7,362 nucleotides of DNA, from the NCBI GenBank assembly GCA_026416065.1, contig JAOAFW010000074.1, positions 1 to 7,362 on the forward strand, written 5' to 3'. Positions 1 to 6,832 of this stretch are shown here, one piece after another. Positions within the stretch are counted from its first letter, which is position 1. Every line of letters begins with the position of its first letter. The notes under the pieces are model-generated. The model saw only the letters and a program-made list of their open reading frames with translations, was not told the DNA's origin and did not search any database. The stretch is from Fimbriimonadales bacterium (GTDB lineage Bacteria > Armatimonadota > Fimbriimonadia > Fimbriimonadales > GBS-DC). A program made the position numbers and the translations under genes.

Positions 1-83
1 TGCTGCTGGGGCTGAGCGTTTTGACGCTTGCCGTGCTGCACGAACTGTATGAGCGAGCAGTGGAGTTGTGGAGTCGTCTGTAA
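1..83 (+). CDS. C-terminal fragment of a probable membrane protein (5' part outside window)
   Basis: A reading frame is open from the window edge (first full codon at position 3) and closes with TAA at 81-83, giving 26 residues. The first half is strongly hydrophobic (starts LLGLSVLTLAVL) and looks like the end of a last transmembrane helix. A short charged tail with two Glu-Arg/Glu-Leu pairs follows, ending SRL. The next gene, on the same strand, is an ABC-exporter-like membrane protein. The simplest reading is another membrane subunit of the same transporter, but too little is present to name a family. The downstream gene either overlaps its end (GTG at 68) or starts 29 nt after it (ATG at 113). 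Confidence 0.55.
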   Translation, partial: LLGLSVLTLAVLHELYERAVELWSRL

Positions 84-95
84 ATCGTCCTGCGC

Positions 96-106
96 TATAC
101 TATACC
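96..106 (+). promoter_or_regulatory. Possible -10 element(s) before the ABC exporter gene
   Basis: TATACT (96-101, five of six matches to TATAAT) runs directly into TATACC (101-106). They end 11 and 6 nt before the ATG at 113. No matching -35 hexamer is visible 16-18 nt upstream. If used, the transcript would have almost no leader. The alternative is simple read-through from the upstream gene. Confidence 0.25.
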
Positions 107-112
107 TCGCTT

Positions 113-1858
113 ATGCGAACGCCCTTTTGGCAGCGCGTGCCACAAGCGTGGCGCGTCGCGATGTATCTGGAGAGCCGCCGGTTCCTCAACAGCCTGCGCA
201 TAAGCTGGCAAGCACGGGTGGGCAAGTGGAGTCTCCTGGCGGCGGCAATGATAGGGCTGCTACTCATTCTCATCGTGATAACAGGGGGAGATTTGCCCCA
301 ATCCGACGAATGGCTGGAGGCGACGGCGCAGGGGATTAGCGAAAGCACGCGCCCCGCACAGGCGCGCACACTGCTCACCGCGATTTTCACACTCACACTG
401 GCGTATCGCTTGATACGCGCCTGCCTGCGCACGCATGAGTTCCTACGGATGTTCACCGCCAGCGATGGGGAGTATCTGTTCCCCACGCCGGTCGCTGCCA
501 CACGGCTACTCCAAACGCTGATGGTCGTGCGCCAGACGCTGGAGAAGGGCGTGTTGGCGCCGCTGGCGTTCGTGGTAGTGTTCGTTTCGTTGGCAGCCTC
601 GCTGAAGGAGCAGGTGGAGTCTTTGCAAGCGCAGCTGTTTTCGGGTGCGTGGCTGTTTGTGAGTTATCTGCTATTGCGCTATCTGGAGGGGCTATGGTTT
701 GGATATTTCGAGTTGTGGCTGTTTGTGCGTACGCGCGTGCAGCGGTGGCTGCGTCCTGCGTTGGTCGCCCTTGCGGTTGCTTGGGCAGGGTGCGTGCTGG
801 GCGTGATGATTTATCGGGGACTGCCCGTGCTGGCAGGCGATGCACCTCCCGAACGCGCCGTCGCCGCGGCGGAGTTTACGGGATTGACGCTACTCGCGTT
901 GCCCGCCCGCGCACTGGCGGATGGGTTCCTGTCGCCCTTGCTGGGGTTGACGCCTGCAATAGGGACGATGCTGGCGGTTTGGGCAGTTGGGCTTTGGGCG
1001 TTGGGAAGGTCGATACGGCGCGGCGCACCTACCCTGCGTCAGGCGGTCGCCCTTGCAGCCCAGTATGGCTACAGCGCAGATCGGGACTCGAGCCGCCTGC
1101 CCAGCGTGTTGCGCGCCGCACTGGAAGATAATTCACGCGCAGCTTCGTTGCCTACGCCGCCGCGCTGGTTAGAACGCTGGACGCTGCGCGGGGCAGGCGC
1201 GCTGCTCTGGCTGGACGCCCACCTGATATGGCGCAGCGCAATCCCGTGGGGCGGCGTAATCGGCTGGAGTGTGCTGTTGCTCATCGCGCTGCTTGCGCCT
1301 ATAGTCGTGCGACTCGCGGGCGCAGCGGCAACGATGACCGCAGCGTGCAGCTACGCTGCCGTCGTTCTGGTCTACTGCGTCGCGCTCAGTGTCTGGACGC
1401 ATCTATCGCGTCGTGAGGCGCACTTGGACGCCCTGCGCGCCTTGCCGTTCAGCTCCAAGCAGTTGCTGACCTACTTCCTGCTGCACAGTTTCGGGGCGTG
1501 GGGCGCGCTACTGTTCCTCATAACGCTTGCGGGGCTTATTGCCTATCCCAGCACGTGGTTCCTGTGGCTGGTGGGATGTCTCTACAGCGCGCTCTTGATG
1601 CTCAGCCTCACGCTCACACGGATTCAGGCTGCGCTTGGCATGCTCGACGCCGTGATGGAGACCGTGCGCCCTGTCTACAACGCGCTCACGCTCACCTGGC
1701 TATGGCTCCGAGCAGGTTTGCCCACGCTGTTGCTTTTTGGCTTGCTAAACGGGGGCGCAGAAGGCGCGGTGATTTTGCTCGTCCTGAGCAGTGTTGGGGC
1801 GTTGCTATTGCGCCGACACTTTCGCAAAAGTGTACAAGCATGGCAGCAGTGGGATTAG
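113..1858 (+). CDS. Putative ABC exporter membrane protein
   Basis: A 581-residue polytopic inner-membrane protein with about 10-12 hydrophobic segments, for example near residues 39-57, 149-162, 217-233, 283-298, 380-399, 403-427, 452-475, 480-503 and 533-567. It looks like two halves separated by a more polar stretch at about 300-360 (Arg-rich, with SADRDSSRLPS). Each half carries a short motif after a cytoplasmic segment: GEYLFPTPVAATRLL at 119-133 and LRALPFSSKQLL at 441-452. In my recollection the 'LFP-P' signature is typical of the Pfam 'putative ABC exporter' permeases, which pair with a separate ATPase. No Walker motifs are present, so the ATPase must lie elsewhere, probably upstream. 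The substrate cannot be predicted. Start: ATG at 113 is chosen because TATACTATACC lies just before it and no good Shine-Dalgarno is seen. A GTG at 68 would add 15 residues and overlap the upstream gene. The stop overlaps the stop of the convergent neighbour. Confidence 0.8.
   Translation: MRTPFWQRVPQAWRVAMYLESRRFLNSLRISWQARVGKWSLLAAAMIGLLLILIVITGGDLPQSDEWLEATAQGISESTRPAQARTLLTAIFTLTLAYRLIRACLRTHEFLRMFTASDGEYLFPTPVAATRLLQTLMVVRQTLEKGVLAPLAFVVVFVSLAASLKEQVESLQAQLFSGAWLFVSYLLLRYLEGLWFGYFELWLFVRTRVQRWLRPALVALAVAWAGCVLGVMIYRGLPVLAGDAPPERAVAAAEFTGLTLLALPARALADGFLSPLLGLTPAIGTMLAVWAVGLWALGRSIRRGAPTLRQAVALAAQYGYSADRDSSRLPSVLRAALEDNSRAASLPTPPRWLERWTLRGAGALLWLDAHLIWRSAIPWGGVIGWSVLLLIALLAPIVVRLAGAAATMTAACSYAAVVLVYCVALSVWTHLSRREAHLDALRALPFSSKQLLTYFLLHSFGAWGALLFLITLAGLIAYPSTWFLWLVGCLYSALLMLSLTLTRIQAALGMLDAVMETVRPVYNALTLTWLWLRAGLPTLLLFGLLNGGAEGAVILLVLSSVGALLLRRHFRKSVQAWQQWD
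1816..1833. repeat. Perfect 7-bp hairpin in the last codons of the exporter gene
   Basis: ACACTTT (1816-1822) and AAAGTGT (1827-1833) are exact reverse complements around the tetraloop CGCA. The stem ends 22 nt before the exporter's stop codon and within 22 nt of the convergent gene's stop. No U-tract follows on either strand, so it is not a canonical intrinsic terminator. It could stabilise an mRNA 3' end, or be chance. Confidence 0.45.
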
Positions 1859-2910
1859 CGCCATTCTGCCCAAGCCTTATACGCCACGTAGGGCAACTTC
1901 GGCAGGTAGTAGCCCAGCAGTCCCAACGCGGCGCGCCCCGCCGACGGTTTCACAGGATGCGGATTCACAGGCTCCCAACACCCGGTCCGATAAGCGTGGT
2001 TCAGACGGGCGTAGGTGCCCATCAGCCCCTCCTGCGCGACACATGAAGCCAATTCGTCTGAAATGGTGCGCTGCAGCAATGCTTCGGGCAGCTCACAAAC
2101 CGCGCGCAACTCAGCGTAGAGGCGTTGCAGGTCGGGTGTGTAGCCTGCGCAGGCGGCCTGCTCGCGCAGCGCGGCGTAGCGCTCCAAGTTCAGTGGGCGC
2201 GCGTCGGGCATCGACACAATCGCCTCCACCGCGTGCAGCAGCCAGCGCAACCGCTCCACATCCCAAATCGGGTCGAGCGCGCGCAACTCTATCGTGCCCA
2301 GCCGACGCGAGATAATTAGGTCCTGAAAGCGATAGCCAGGGTCGTTGCGCAATGCGCCAATCGCGAACGAGTGCGCTATCCGATATGACTGCCCGAAATA
2401 CCGATTGCCTGCGTATGGGCTGCTCGCCGAGAGCAACATCAGCAAGGGCAGGAAGTAGGTGAGGTTGGTATAGACAACCGAGCGCCGTTCGGGCGCGACA
2501 CCGACATGCAGATGTAAGCCCCCTGTATTGGTGGGCGACTCGAGGTCGAACAGGTGTCCCACGGGCACGAGGTACGCTTGTTTCGCCGCATGCGCCAGAT
2601 CTGCCCGCCGCGCCTGCAGGTCGGCAAGCAACGCCTCAGCATCGCTGTGGGGGCGCGTGGCAATTTCGACGCTGCTCATCAGGCACTGGCGGGCGTCTCT
2701 GCCACGCGCGAAGTTGGTGGCGGAGTGCCTGTAATAGTAGCGCGGGTTGCGCCAGAGCAGTTTCGCCATAATATACAGTGCGCTGAGCGCAGGGCGCGTC
2801 GGCTCAGTAATGAAAATCTCCTCCTCGATGCCGTAGGTGGCAGTGCGCGGAGAAAAGAGCGCACTGTTGAGCGTGCATGCCTGTGGCGTTGAAATCACAG
2901 CGTATAGCAT
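1855..2910 (-). CDS. GCS2-family carboxylate-amine ligase (glutamate-cysteine ligase superfamily, YbdK-like)
   Basis: A 351-residue soluble ATP-dependent ligase that would join an amino group to a carboxylate, classically the gamma-carboxylate of glutamate. Family motifs, numbered from the chosen start: YGIEEEIFI at about 26-34 (acidic metal/substrate-binding strand), SSVEIATRP at 79-87, TGGLHLHVGV at 129-138 (paired His), SPYAGNRYFGQSYR at 164-177, and SRRLGTIELRALD at 201-213. The length is close to YbdK-type proteins (about 370), and all core motifs are intact. YbdK has only weak glutamate-cysteine ligase activity and other relatives use different amines, so the substrate is open. Start: ATG at 2910 lies about 13 nt inside a candidate promoter. 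A GTG at 2949 would add 13 residues but sits upstream of that promoter. Either way 25-40 residues precede the first motif, longer than I expect. The TAA stop overlaps the exporter's TAG. The gene is divergent from the glycosyltransferase gene. Confidence 0.85.
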   Translation of the reverse strand: MLYAVISTPQACTLNSALFSPRTATYGIEEEIFITEPTRPALSALYIMAKLLWRNPRYYYRHSATNFARGRDARQCLMSSVEIATRPHSDAEALLADLQARRADLAHAAKQAYLVPVGHLFDLESPTNTGGLHLHVGVAPERRSVVYTNLTYFLPLLMLLSASSPYAGNRYFGQSYRIAHSFAIGALRNDPGYRFQDLIISRRLGTIELRALDPIWDVERLRWLLHAVEAIVSMPDARPLNLERYAALREQAACAGYTPDLQRLYAELRAVCELPEALLQRTISDELASCVAQEGLMGTYARLNHAYRTGCWEPVNPHPVKPSAGRAALGLLGYYLPKLPYVAYKAWAEWR

Positions 2911-2929
2911 ACCTGAGTTGCGCCAGTCG

Positions 2930-2959
2930 CTTATGGGGGATGCTCTCACTGTTCTTCAA
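2930..2959 (-). promoter_or_regulatory. Candidate promoter for the GCS2 gene
   Basis: On the minus strand, TTGAAG (2959-2954) and CATAAG (2935-2930) are separated by 18 nt. They match the sigma-70 -35 and -10 consensus at four of six positions each. Transcription would begin near 2923, leaving a leader of about 13 nt before ATG 2910. This is one reason to prefer that start over the GTG at 2949. Confidence 0.3.
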
Positions 2960-2960
2960 A

Positions 2961-3006
2961 TACAATCTTCTCCCTGCACAAGCACACCTCACTTCGCAGG
3001 TACACT
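2961..3006 (+). promoter_or_regulatory. Candidate -10 elements for the glycosyltransferase gene
   Basis: Two hexamers are candidates. TACAAT (2961-2966) matches the -10 consensus at five of six positions and would give a leader of about 40 nt; AGG at 2998-3000 lies 12 nt before the start codon and is a poor ribosome site. TACACT (3001-3006) ends 6 nt before the GTG at 3013, so transcription from it would begin at or next to the start codon. Neither has a clear -35 box. Confidence 0.3.
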
Positions 3007-3012
3007 ATCGCC

Positions 3013-4869
3013 GTGCTGGGGATTCTATTTGGCGTAGTGATTTTATACGTCATGGTGGAGTTAGGCGGGCGGGCGATGCGCCGCCTGACACCGAACCTGT
3101 TGGAACAGATAGCATTCAGTGGCGCGCTGGGACTGGGCATGATGGCGTATGGGATGGGCGCGCTCGCAGCACTGGGTCAAATAGAACGACTCAGGATTGT
3201 CCCCTTGATTCCGATGCTTGTATTCTTCATCGTCAGCGGGGGGCTCAAATCGCGCTGGCTGGCTTGGGGCGAGGCGTTCCGACGACCACGCTGTGGTATG
3301 GAGTGGGTATTGGCGTGCGTTGCATGGCTGCTGGCGTTGCTGGGCTTAGTATTATGCGTCCTGCCTCCTGATGGCAACGAGTGGGATGCGCTGGCGTACC
3401 ACTTTGCCTTCCCCAAAATCTATTTGCAAGCGGGAGGAATGATAGAGATCCCGTTTATGCATCAGAGCTACTTTCCTGCGCTGCAGGATATGTTGTATCT
3501 GTGGGGGCTGGGCTGGTTCGCAGCAGAGGGAAACGGGGCAGATAGCGAGGCGCTGGCAAAGTGCCTGCACTGGGCGATGGGGGTTTTCACAGCGATTGGC
3601 GCGGCAGGGTTCGTTCAGCGTCAGGGTGGCTCGGGGGCATGGGCTGCGACCCTAATCTTGGGTGCGCCCGCGTTCCTGTGGCAAATGTTCAGCGCGTACG
3701 CCGATTTAGCGACTGCCCTGTACGTGTCGTTGGCGGTGTTTGCCCTTGTCCACGCGATGCGCGAGCAAAAATCAGGCTGGCTCTGGATGGCTGGTGTGAT
3801 GATGGGCTTCGCCCTCGCTACAAAGTACACCGCGCTGCTGGCTTGGGGACTGTGGGGGCTAATCGGACTCATCTGGCTTGCGCGGGAACGGCAAATGAGT
3901 ACGGTAAAAACGCTGGCGCTGGCAGGCGCCGTCGCGCTGGCGATAGGAAGCCCATGGTATGTGCGCAACTATTTGTGGACGGGCAACCCCGTTTACCCGT
4001 TCGCCTACGAGATTTTCGGAGGCAAGAACTGGAGCCAGGAGCAGGCAAATGCCTACCGCAACGACCAGCTGAAGTTCGGAATGGGGCGCGAGCCGTCGAT
4101 GCTCTTGCTGGCACCGTGGAATCTCGCGGCGAACCCTGCGCCCTTTGCCGACCCGATTGGGGCACGGGTAGGCGAGCGTGTGTTTCTGTTGCCGTCGCTG
4201 GGTGTGGGCGCACTGGCAATGCCCAGCGTTTGGCTATCAGGGGGGGTGGCGCAGGGGATGGGTTATCTACTGGGCTTTGTAGCGCTGAACCTCTTAGGCT
4301 GGTTTTACCTGATGCAGCAGATACGCTACCTGTTGCTGGTATTGCCTGTGCTGGCGGGTGCAGGACTGACAGCGGTACACCACGCGGTGTTCTGGGTGCG
4401 CTACGGTTATGGTGTTCTCTTACTCTTACAGGCAGGCTTCACACTCTGGCTCATAGGGAGTGTGTACCTACCAGTGCTGCCGCTTGCTCTCGAAGACCGC
4501 GACGCCTACTTGAACCGAAGACTCCAACTCTACCCTGCGATACAGTACCTGAACACACAAACGGAACCAGACGCAGGAGCGATTCTGTTGGACGAAACAC
4601 GAGGTTATTACCTCAATCGTCGCTATCTCTGGGGTAATGCGGGACACCACCGGCTCATCCCTTATGACTCGATGCACAGTGGCGTGCAACTGGCACAGTG
4701 GATGCAAGAAAATGGCTACCGATACCTGCTTATCAACCGTCAGTTTACTCCGCGAGGTGAGCCTGAACCCTGGCGAGCGCTCTACTACGATGCAATCGAA
4801 CGCGGGGCGCTGCAACTGGTCTTTGCCGAGCGCGGCGTGGAAGTGTACAGGCTAAATCCGCCCTTGTAG
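3013..4869 (+). CDS. GT-C fold membrane glycosyltransferase (ArnT/PMT-like)
   Basis: A 618-residue polytopic membrane protein expected to move a sugar from a lipid-phosphate carrier to an acceptor on the outer face of the cytoplasmic membrane. GT-C marks: NEWDALAYHF at 122-131 in the first large external loop (Asp125 is the likely catalytic or metal-binding acid, His130 nearby), SYFPALQDMLY at 152-162, SAYADLATALY at 227-237, ATKYTA at 269-274, and SPWYVRNYLWTGNPVYPF at 313-330, a run I associate with this group. Hydrophobic helices fill residues 1-490. A soluble C-terminal part of about 125 residues (494-618; LLDETRGYYLNRRYLWG at 525-541) probably faces outward. Donor and acceptor are unknown, and no other polysaccharide or lipoprotein glycosylation genes are in the window. 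Start: GTG 3013 is the only ATG/GTG/TTG start between 2920 and the ATG at 3052, and it keeps the first helix intact. The gene contains a run of seven G at 4240-4246. Confidence 0.85.
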   Translation: MLGILFGVVILYVMVELGGRAMRRLTPNLLEQIAFSGALGLGMMAYGMGALAALGQIERLRIVPLIPMLVFFIVSGGLKSRWLAWGEAFRRPRCGMEWVLACVAWLLALLGLVLCVLPPDGNEWDALAYHFAFPKIYLQAGGMIEIPFMHQSYFPALQDMLYLWGLGWFAAEGNGADSEALAKCLHWAMGVFTAIGAAGFVQRQGGSGAWAATLILGAPAFLWQMFSAYADLATALYVSLAVFALVHAMREQKSGWLWMAGVMMGFALATKYTALLAWGLWGLIGLIWLARERQMSTVKTLALAGAVALAIGSPWYVRNYLWTGNPVYPFAYEIFGGKNWSQEQANAYRNDQLKFGMGREPSMLLLAPWNLAANPAPFADPIGARVGERVFLLPSLGVGALAMPSVWLSGGVAQGMGYLLGFVALNLLGWFYLMQQIRYLLLVLPVLAGAGLTAVHHAVFWVRYGYGVLLLLQAGFTLWLIGSVYLPVLPLALEDRDAYLNRRLQLYPAIQYLNTQTEPDAGAILLDETRGYYLNRRYLWGNAGHHRLIPYDSMHSGVQLAQWMQENGYRYLLINRQFTPRGEPEPWRALYYDAIERGALQLVFAERGVEVYRLNPPL

Positions 4870-4901
4870 CAGGTAGACCAATCGTCGTCTGTAGTGGAAA
4901 C

Positions 4902-4924
4902 CGTCATCGGCGGTGCTGATGACG
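4902..4924 (+). terminator. Hairpin, possible terminator after the glycosyltransferase gene
   Basis: The arms CGTCATCGGC (4902-4911) and GCTGATGACG (4915-4924) form a 10-bp stem with one G-U pair and a GGT loop, 32 nt after the glycosyltransferase stop. On the minus strand the G-U becomes an A-C mismatch, so the structure favours plus-strand RNA. No T-run follows, so termination may be weak or need another factor. A smaller repeat, TCGGG (4936-4940) and CCCGA (4949-4953), follows it. Confidence 0.4.
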
Positions 4925-4963
4925 CCTGAACCCAATCGGGATAATTACCCCGACCGTGTTTGC

Positions 4964-5006
4964 AGGGACATACGCTGCGCAGGCGAGCCCACCCTGCTAT
5001 GTCCCT
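4964..5006 (-). terminator. Inverted repeat at the 3' end of the metC operon
   Basis: AGGGACATA (4964-4972) and TATGTCCCT (4998-5006) are perfect 9-nt reverse complements separated by 25 nt of G+C-rich sequence. The right arm overlaps the metC stop codon (5005-5007), so the stem would form at the very end of the leftward operon's message. The overlapping pair GCAGGG (4962-4967) and CCCTGC (4992-4997) offers a competing fold. There is no U-tract, so the terminator role is inferred from position only. Confidence 0.35.
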
Positions 5007-6168
5007 AAGGGGTCAGCGTCGCAATCGCTCCGTGCAGGTCGCGTATCAAATCGTCGGGATTCTCCAAGCCAATATAGACGCGGAACAGCCATGGCGCTTT
5101 ACCTGCCGCGTCGGATTCGGTTTGCGCCCAGCCCAACATCAGGCTCTCGTAGCCGCCCCAACTGCAGCCAAAGCGGAACAGATGCAGCCTGTCGGTGAAA
5201 GCGTAGGCTTGGTCTTCGGTGATGGGGTGCGTCTCGAAGCTGAACAGGCTACCGTAGCCGCGCATCTGGCTACGAGCCAGTTTGTGCTGTGGGTGGGACG
5301 GTAAACCGGGATGGTTCACTCGCGCGATTTGCGGTTGCGACGCCAGCCACTCGGCAACTTGCAAGCCCTGTTTGTGGGCGCGCTCCATGCGGACGGGCAG
5401 CGTGCGTAGCCCGCGTAGCAGCAACCAGCCCGCGAAGGGGTCTAAAATCCCGCCCAGCAGCTCGCGCGTCTTCAGGACACGCTCGATGTGTTCTCTGCAC
5501 CCTGCAACAACTCCCGCCAGCAGGTCGCTGTGCCCACCGAGATACTTGCTCGCGCTGTGCAGCACGATGTCTACCCCCAGCGCGTGCGGATTCTGAAACA
5601 TCGGGGTCGCCCAGCTGTTATCGCACAGCGTAACTATCCCACGCGCACGCGCCAGCGCACTTACGGCGCGCAGGTCCTGCAGACGAAAATAGAGGCTGGA
5701 GGGGCTTTCCAGATAGATAATCCGCGTGTCGGGCTGGATTGCTTGCTCGAACTCTTCAACACACTCGCCTGAGACGAAGGTCGTTCTTACGCCGTAGCGC
5801 GTCAGCCACGACTGCAGTAGCGTGCGTGTGGGCGGGTACGCGGTATCCACGCAAATCACATGCGCGCCGCTCTCGGCGAACGTGAGGATGGCAGCAGCAA
5901 TCGCCGCCATGCCCGAACCGAAGCAGAGCGCGTCCTCGGTTCCCTCCAGCGCAGCGAGCTTCTGCTCCGCCAGCCGCACGGTGGGGTTGCCGTTTCGGGT
6001 GTAGACATACCCCGCGTCGTTTAAGCCACCTTGGGCGTTGCGCTCCCGTAACGAGCGCGCCGTGAACAGCGAACTCTGTACAATCGGGGGCGTCACCGCG
6101 CCGTAGGGGAACCCCGTTTCCTCGCCGATATGCTGCAGCAGGGTCTCTAAAGAGAAGTCGTGCTCCAT
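5005..6168 (-). CDS. metC: Cystathionine beta-lyase-like PLP enzyme (Cys/Met metabolism family)
   Basis: A 387-residue cytoplasmic PLP enzyme predicted to split cystathionine into homocysteine, pyruvate and ammonia, the step before methionine synthesis. Key residues line up with those I know from E. coli MetC: Tyr56 and Arg58 in YTRNGNPT (phosphate binding from the neighbouring subunit), Tyr111 stacking on the cofactor, Asp183 in CDNSWATP (pyridine nitrogen), Lys208 in SASKYLGGHSD (Schiff base), Ser336-Trp337 in SWGGYESL, and Arg363 in FRVYIGLENPDD (substrate carboxylate). The Trp in SWGG and in DNSW is typical of beta-lyases. Gamma-synthases and gamma-lyases usually have a different residue there. 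Length is normal. It is last in a minus-strand operon, 4 nt after rdgB. The ATG at 6168 is the natural start, although only a distant AGGG precedes it. A broader-specificity C-S lyase is the main alternative. Confidence 0.8.
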   Translation of the reverse strand: MEHDFSLETLLQHIGEETGFPYGAVTPPIVQSSLFTARSLRERNAQGGLNDAGYVYTRNGNPTVRLAEQKLAALEGTEDALCFGSGMAAIAAAILTFAESGAHVICVDTAYPPTRTLLQSWLTRYGVRTTFVSGECVEEFEQAIQPDTRIIYLESPSSLYFRLQDLRAVSALARARGIVTLCDNSWATPMFQNPHALGVDIVLHSASKYLGGHSDLLAGVVAGCREHIERVLKTRELLGGILDPFAGWLLLRGLRTLPVRMERAHKQGLQVAEWLASQPQIARVNHPGLPSHPQHKLARSQMRGYGSLFSFETHPITEDQAYAFTDRLHLFRFGCSWGGYESLMLGWAQTESDAAGKAPWLFRVYIGLENPDDLIRDLHGAIATLTP

Positions 6169-6172
6169 CGCA

Positions 6173-6832
6173 CTACGAGTCTACCCTGTCCCCGCTCTGC
6201 GGTGCAACGGTCTGGCTCAGCAATTCACGCAGCTTCGGAACCGCTTGGCGCATCACTTTCGCGCGGTGGCTGATACGGTTTTTGAATTCAGACGGTAGCT
6301 CGGCTAAGGTGCATCCCAGCGTGGGCACGTAGAAGATTGGGTCGTAGCCGAACCCGGCTTGTCCGCGCGGCGCGTCGGCAATTCGCCCTTCCAGCGTGTC
6401 CTCAAAGGTGTATATCTCGCCGTTGGGAACAGCGATAGCGACTGCGCAGCGGAATCGCGCCGTGCGCCGTTCGAGGGGCACATCTTTGAGCATTTCCAGC
6501 AAAATACCCATCTTCACGCTGAAGGGCGTCTCCTCGCCGGCGAAACGGCGTGAGTACATGCCCGGCTGCCCATTCAGCGCGTCGATTTCCAGCCCGGCGT
6601 CGTCGGCGAAGCTGATGGCGTGGGTGAACGCGGCGCAGGCGCGCGCTTTAATCACAGCGTTGCCCGCGTAGCTGTCGGCGTTTTCTTCAGGCGGCTCAGG
6701 CGCATTAGGATAGTCCGCCAGCAGCCGAATCTCGACGGGTAAATCGGCTAACCCCGCTCGCAGGAGCTGCTCAATCTCACGTGACTTCGAGCGATTATGG
6801 CTCGCAATCACCACCTGCTGCGTCTCAGACAT
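6173..6832 (-). CDS. rdgB: RdgB/HAM1 family non-canonical purine NTP pyrophosphatase
   Basis: A 219-residue cytoplasmic enzyme that hydrolyses ITP, dITP and XTP to monophosphates, keeping deaminated purines out of DNA and RNA. Motifs in order: SHNRSK at 11-16 (the family's T-x-N-x-x-K, here with Ser first), ENADSYAGNAVIKA at 50-63, ADDAGLEIDALNG at 76-88 with the metal-binding Asp pair 77-78, PGMYSRRFAGE at 90-100, GFGYDPIF at 160-167 (base recognition), and KNRISHRAK at 184-192. All expected catalytic residues are present. Length is slightly above the usual 195-205 because of a short polar C-terminal tail. Start: ATG at 6832 overlaps the last 8 nt of arsC, which suggests translational coupling. 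A TTG at 6841 would add three residues. No clear Shine-Dalgarno is seen, consistent with coupling. Confidence 0.93.
   Translation of the reverse strand: MSETQQVVIASHNRSKSREIEQLLRAGLADLPVEIRLLADYPNAPEPPEENADSYAGNAVIKARACAAFTHAISFADDAGLEIDALNGQPGMYSRRFAGEETPFSVKMGILLEMLKDVPLERRTARFRCAVAIAVPNGEIYTFEDTLEGRIADAPRGQAGFGYDPIFYVPTLGCTLAELPSEFKNRISHRAKVMRQAVPKLRELLSQTVAPQSGDRVDS

Noticed and set aside
100..845. Minus-strand open frames antisense to the exporter gene
   Set aside because: They are rich in Arg, Ala, Pro and Thr with no recognisable fold, as expected for the complement of a hydrophobic coding region.
1498..2315. Two plus-strand open frames spanning the exporter/GCS2 junction
   Set aside because: They overlap two better-supported genes, are basic and low in complexity, and show no family motif.
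3561..4637. A 358-codon open frame on the plus strand, out of frame with the glycosyltransferase
   Set aside because: It lies wholly inside the glycosyltransferase gene. Its translation is Arg-, Gly- and Cys-rich with no domain pattern, whereas the overlapping frame carries clear GT-C motifs. It is a shadow of G+C-rich coding sequence.
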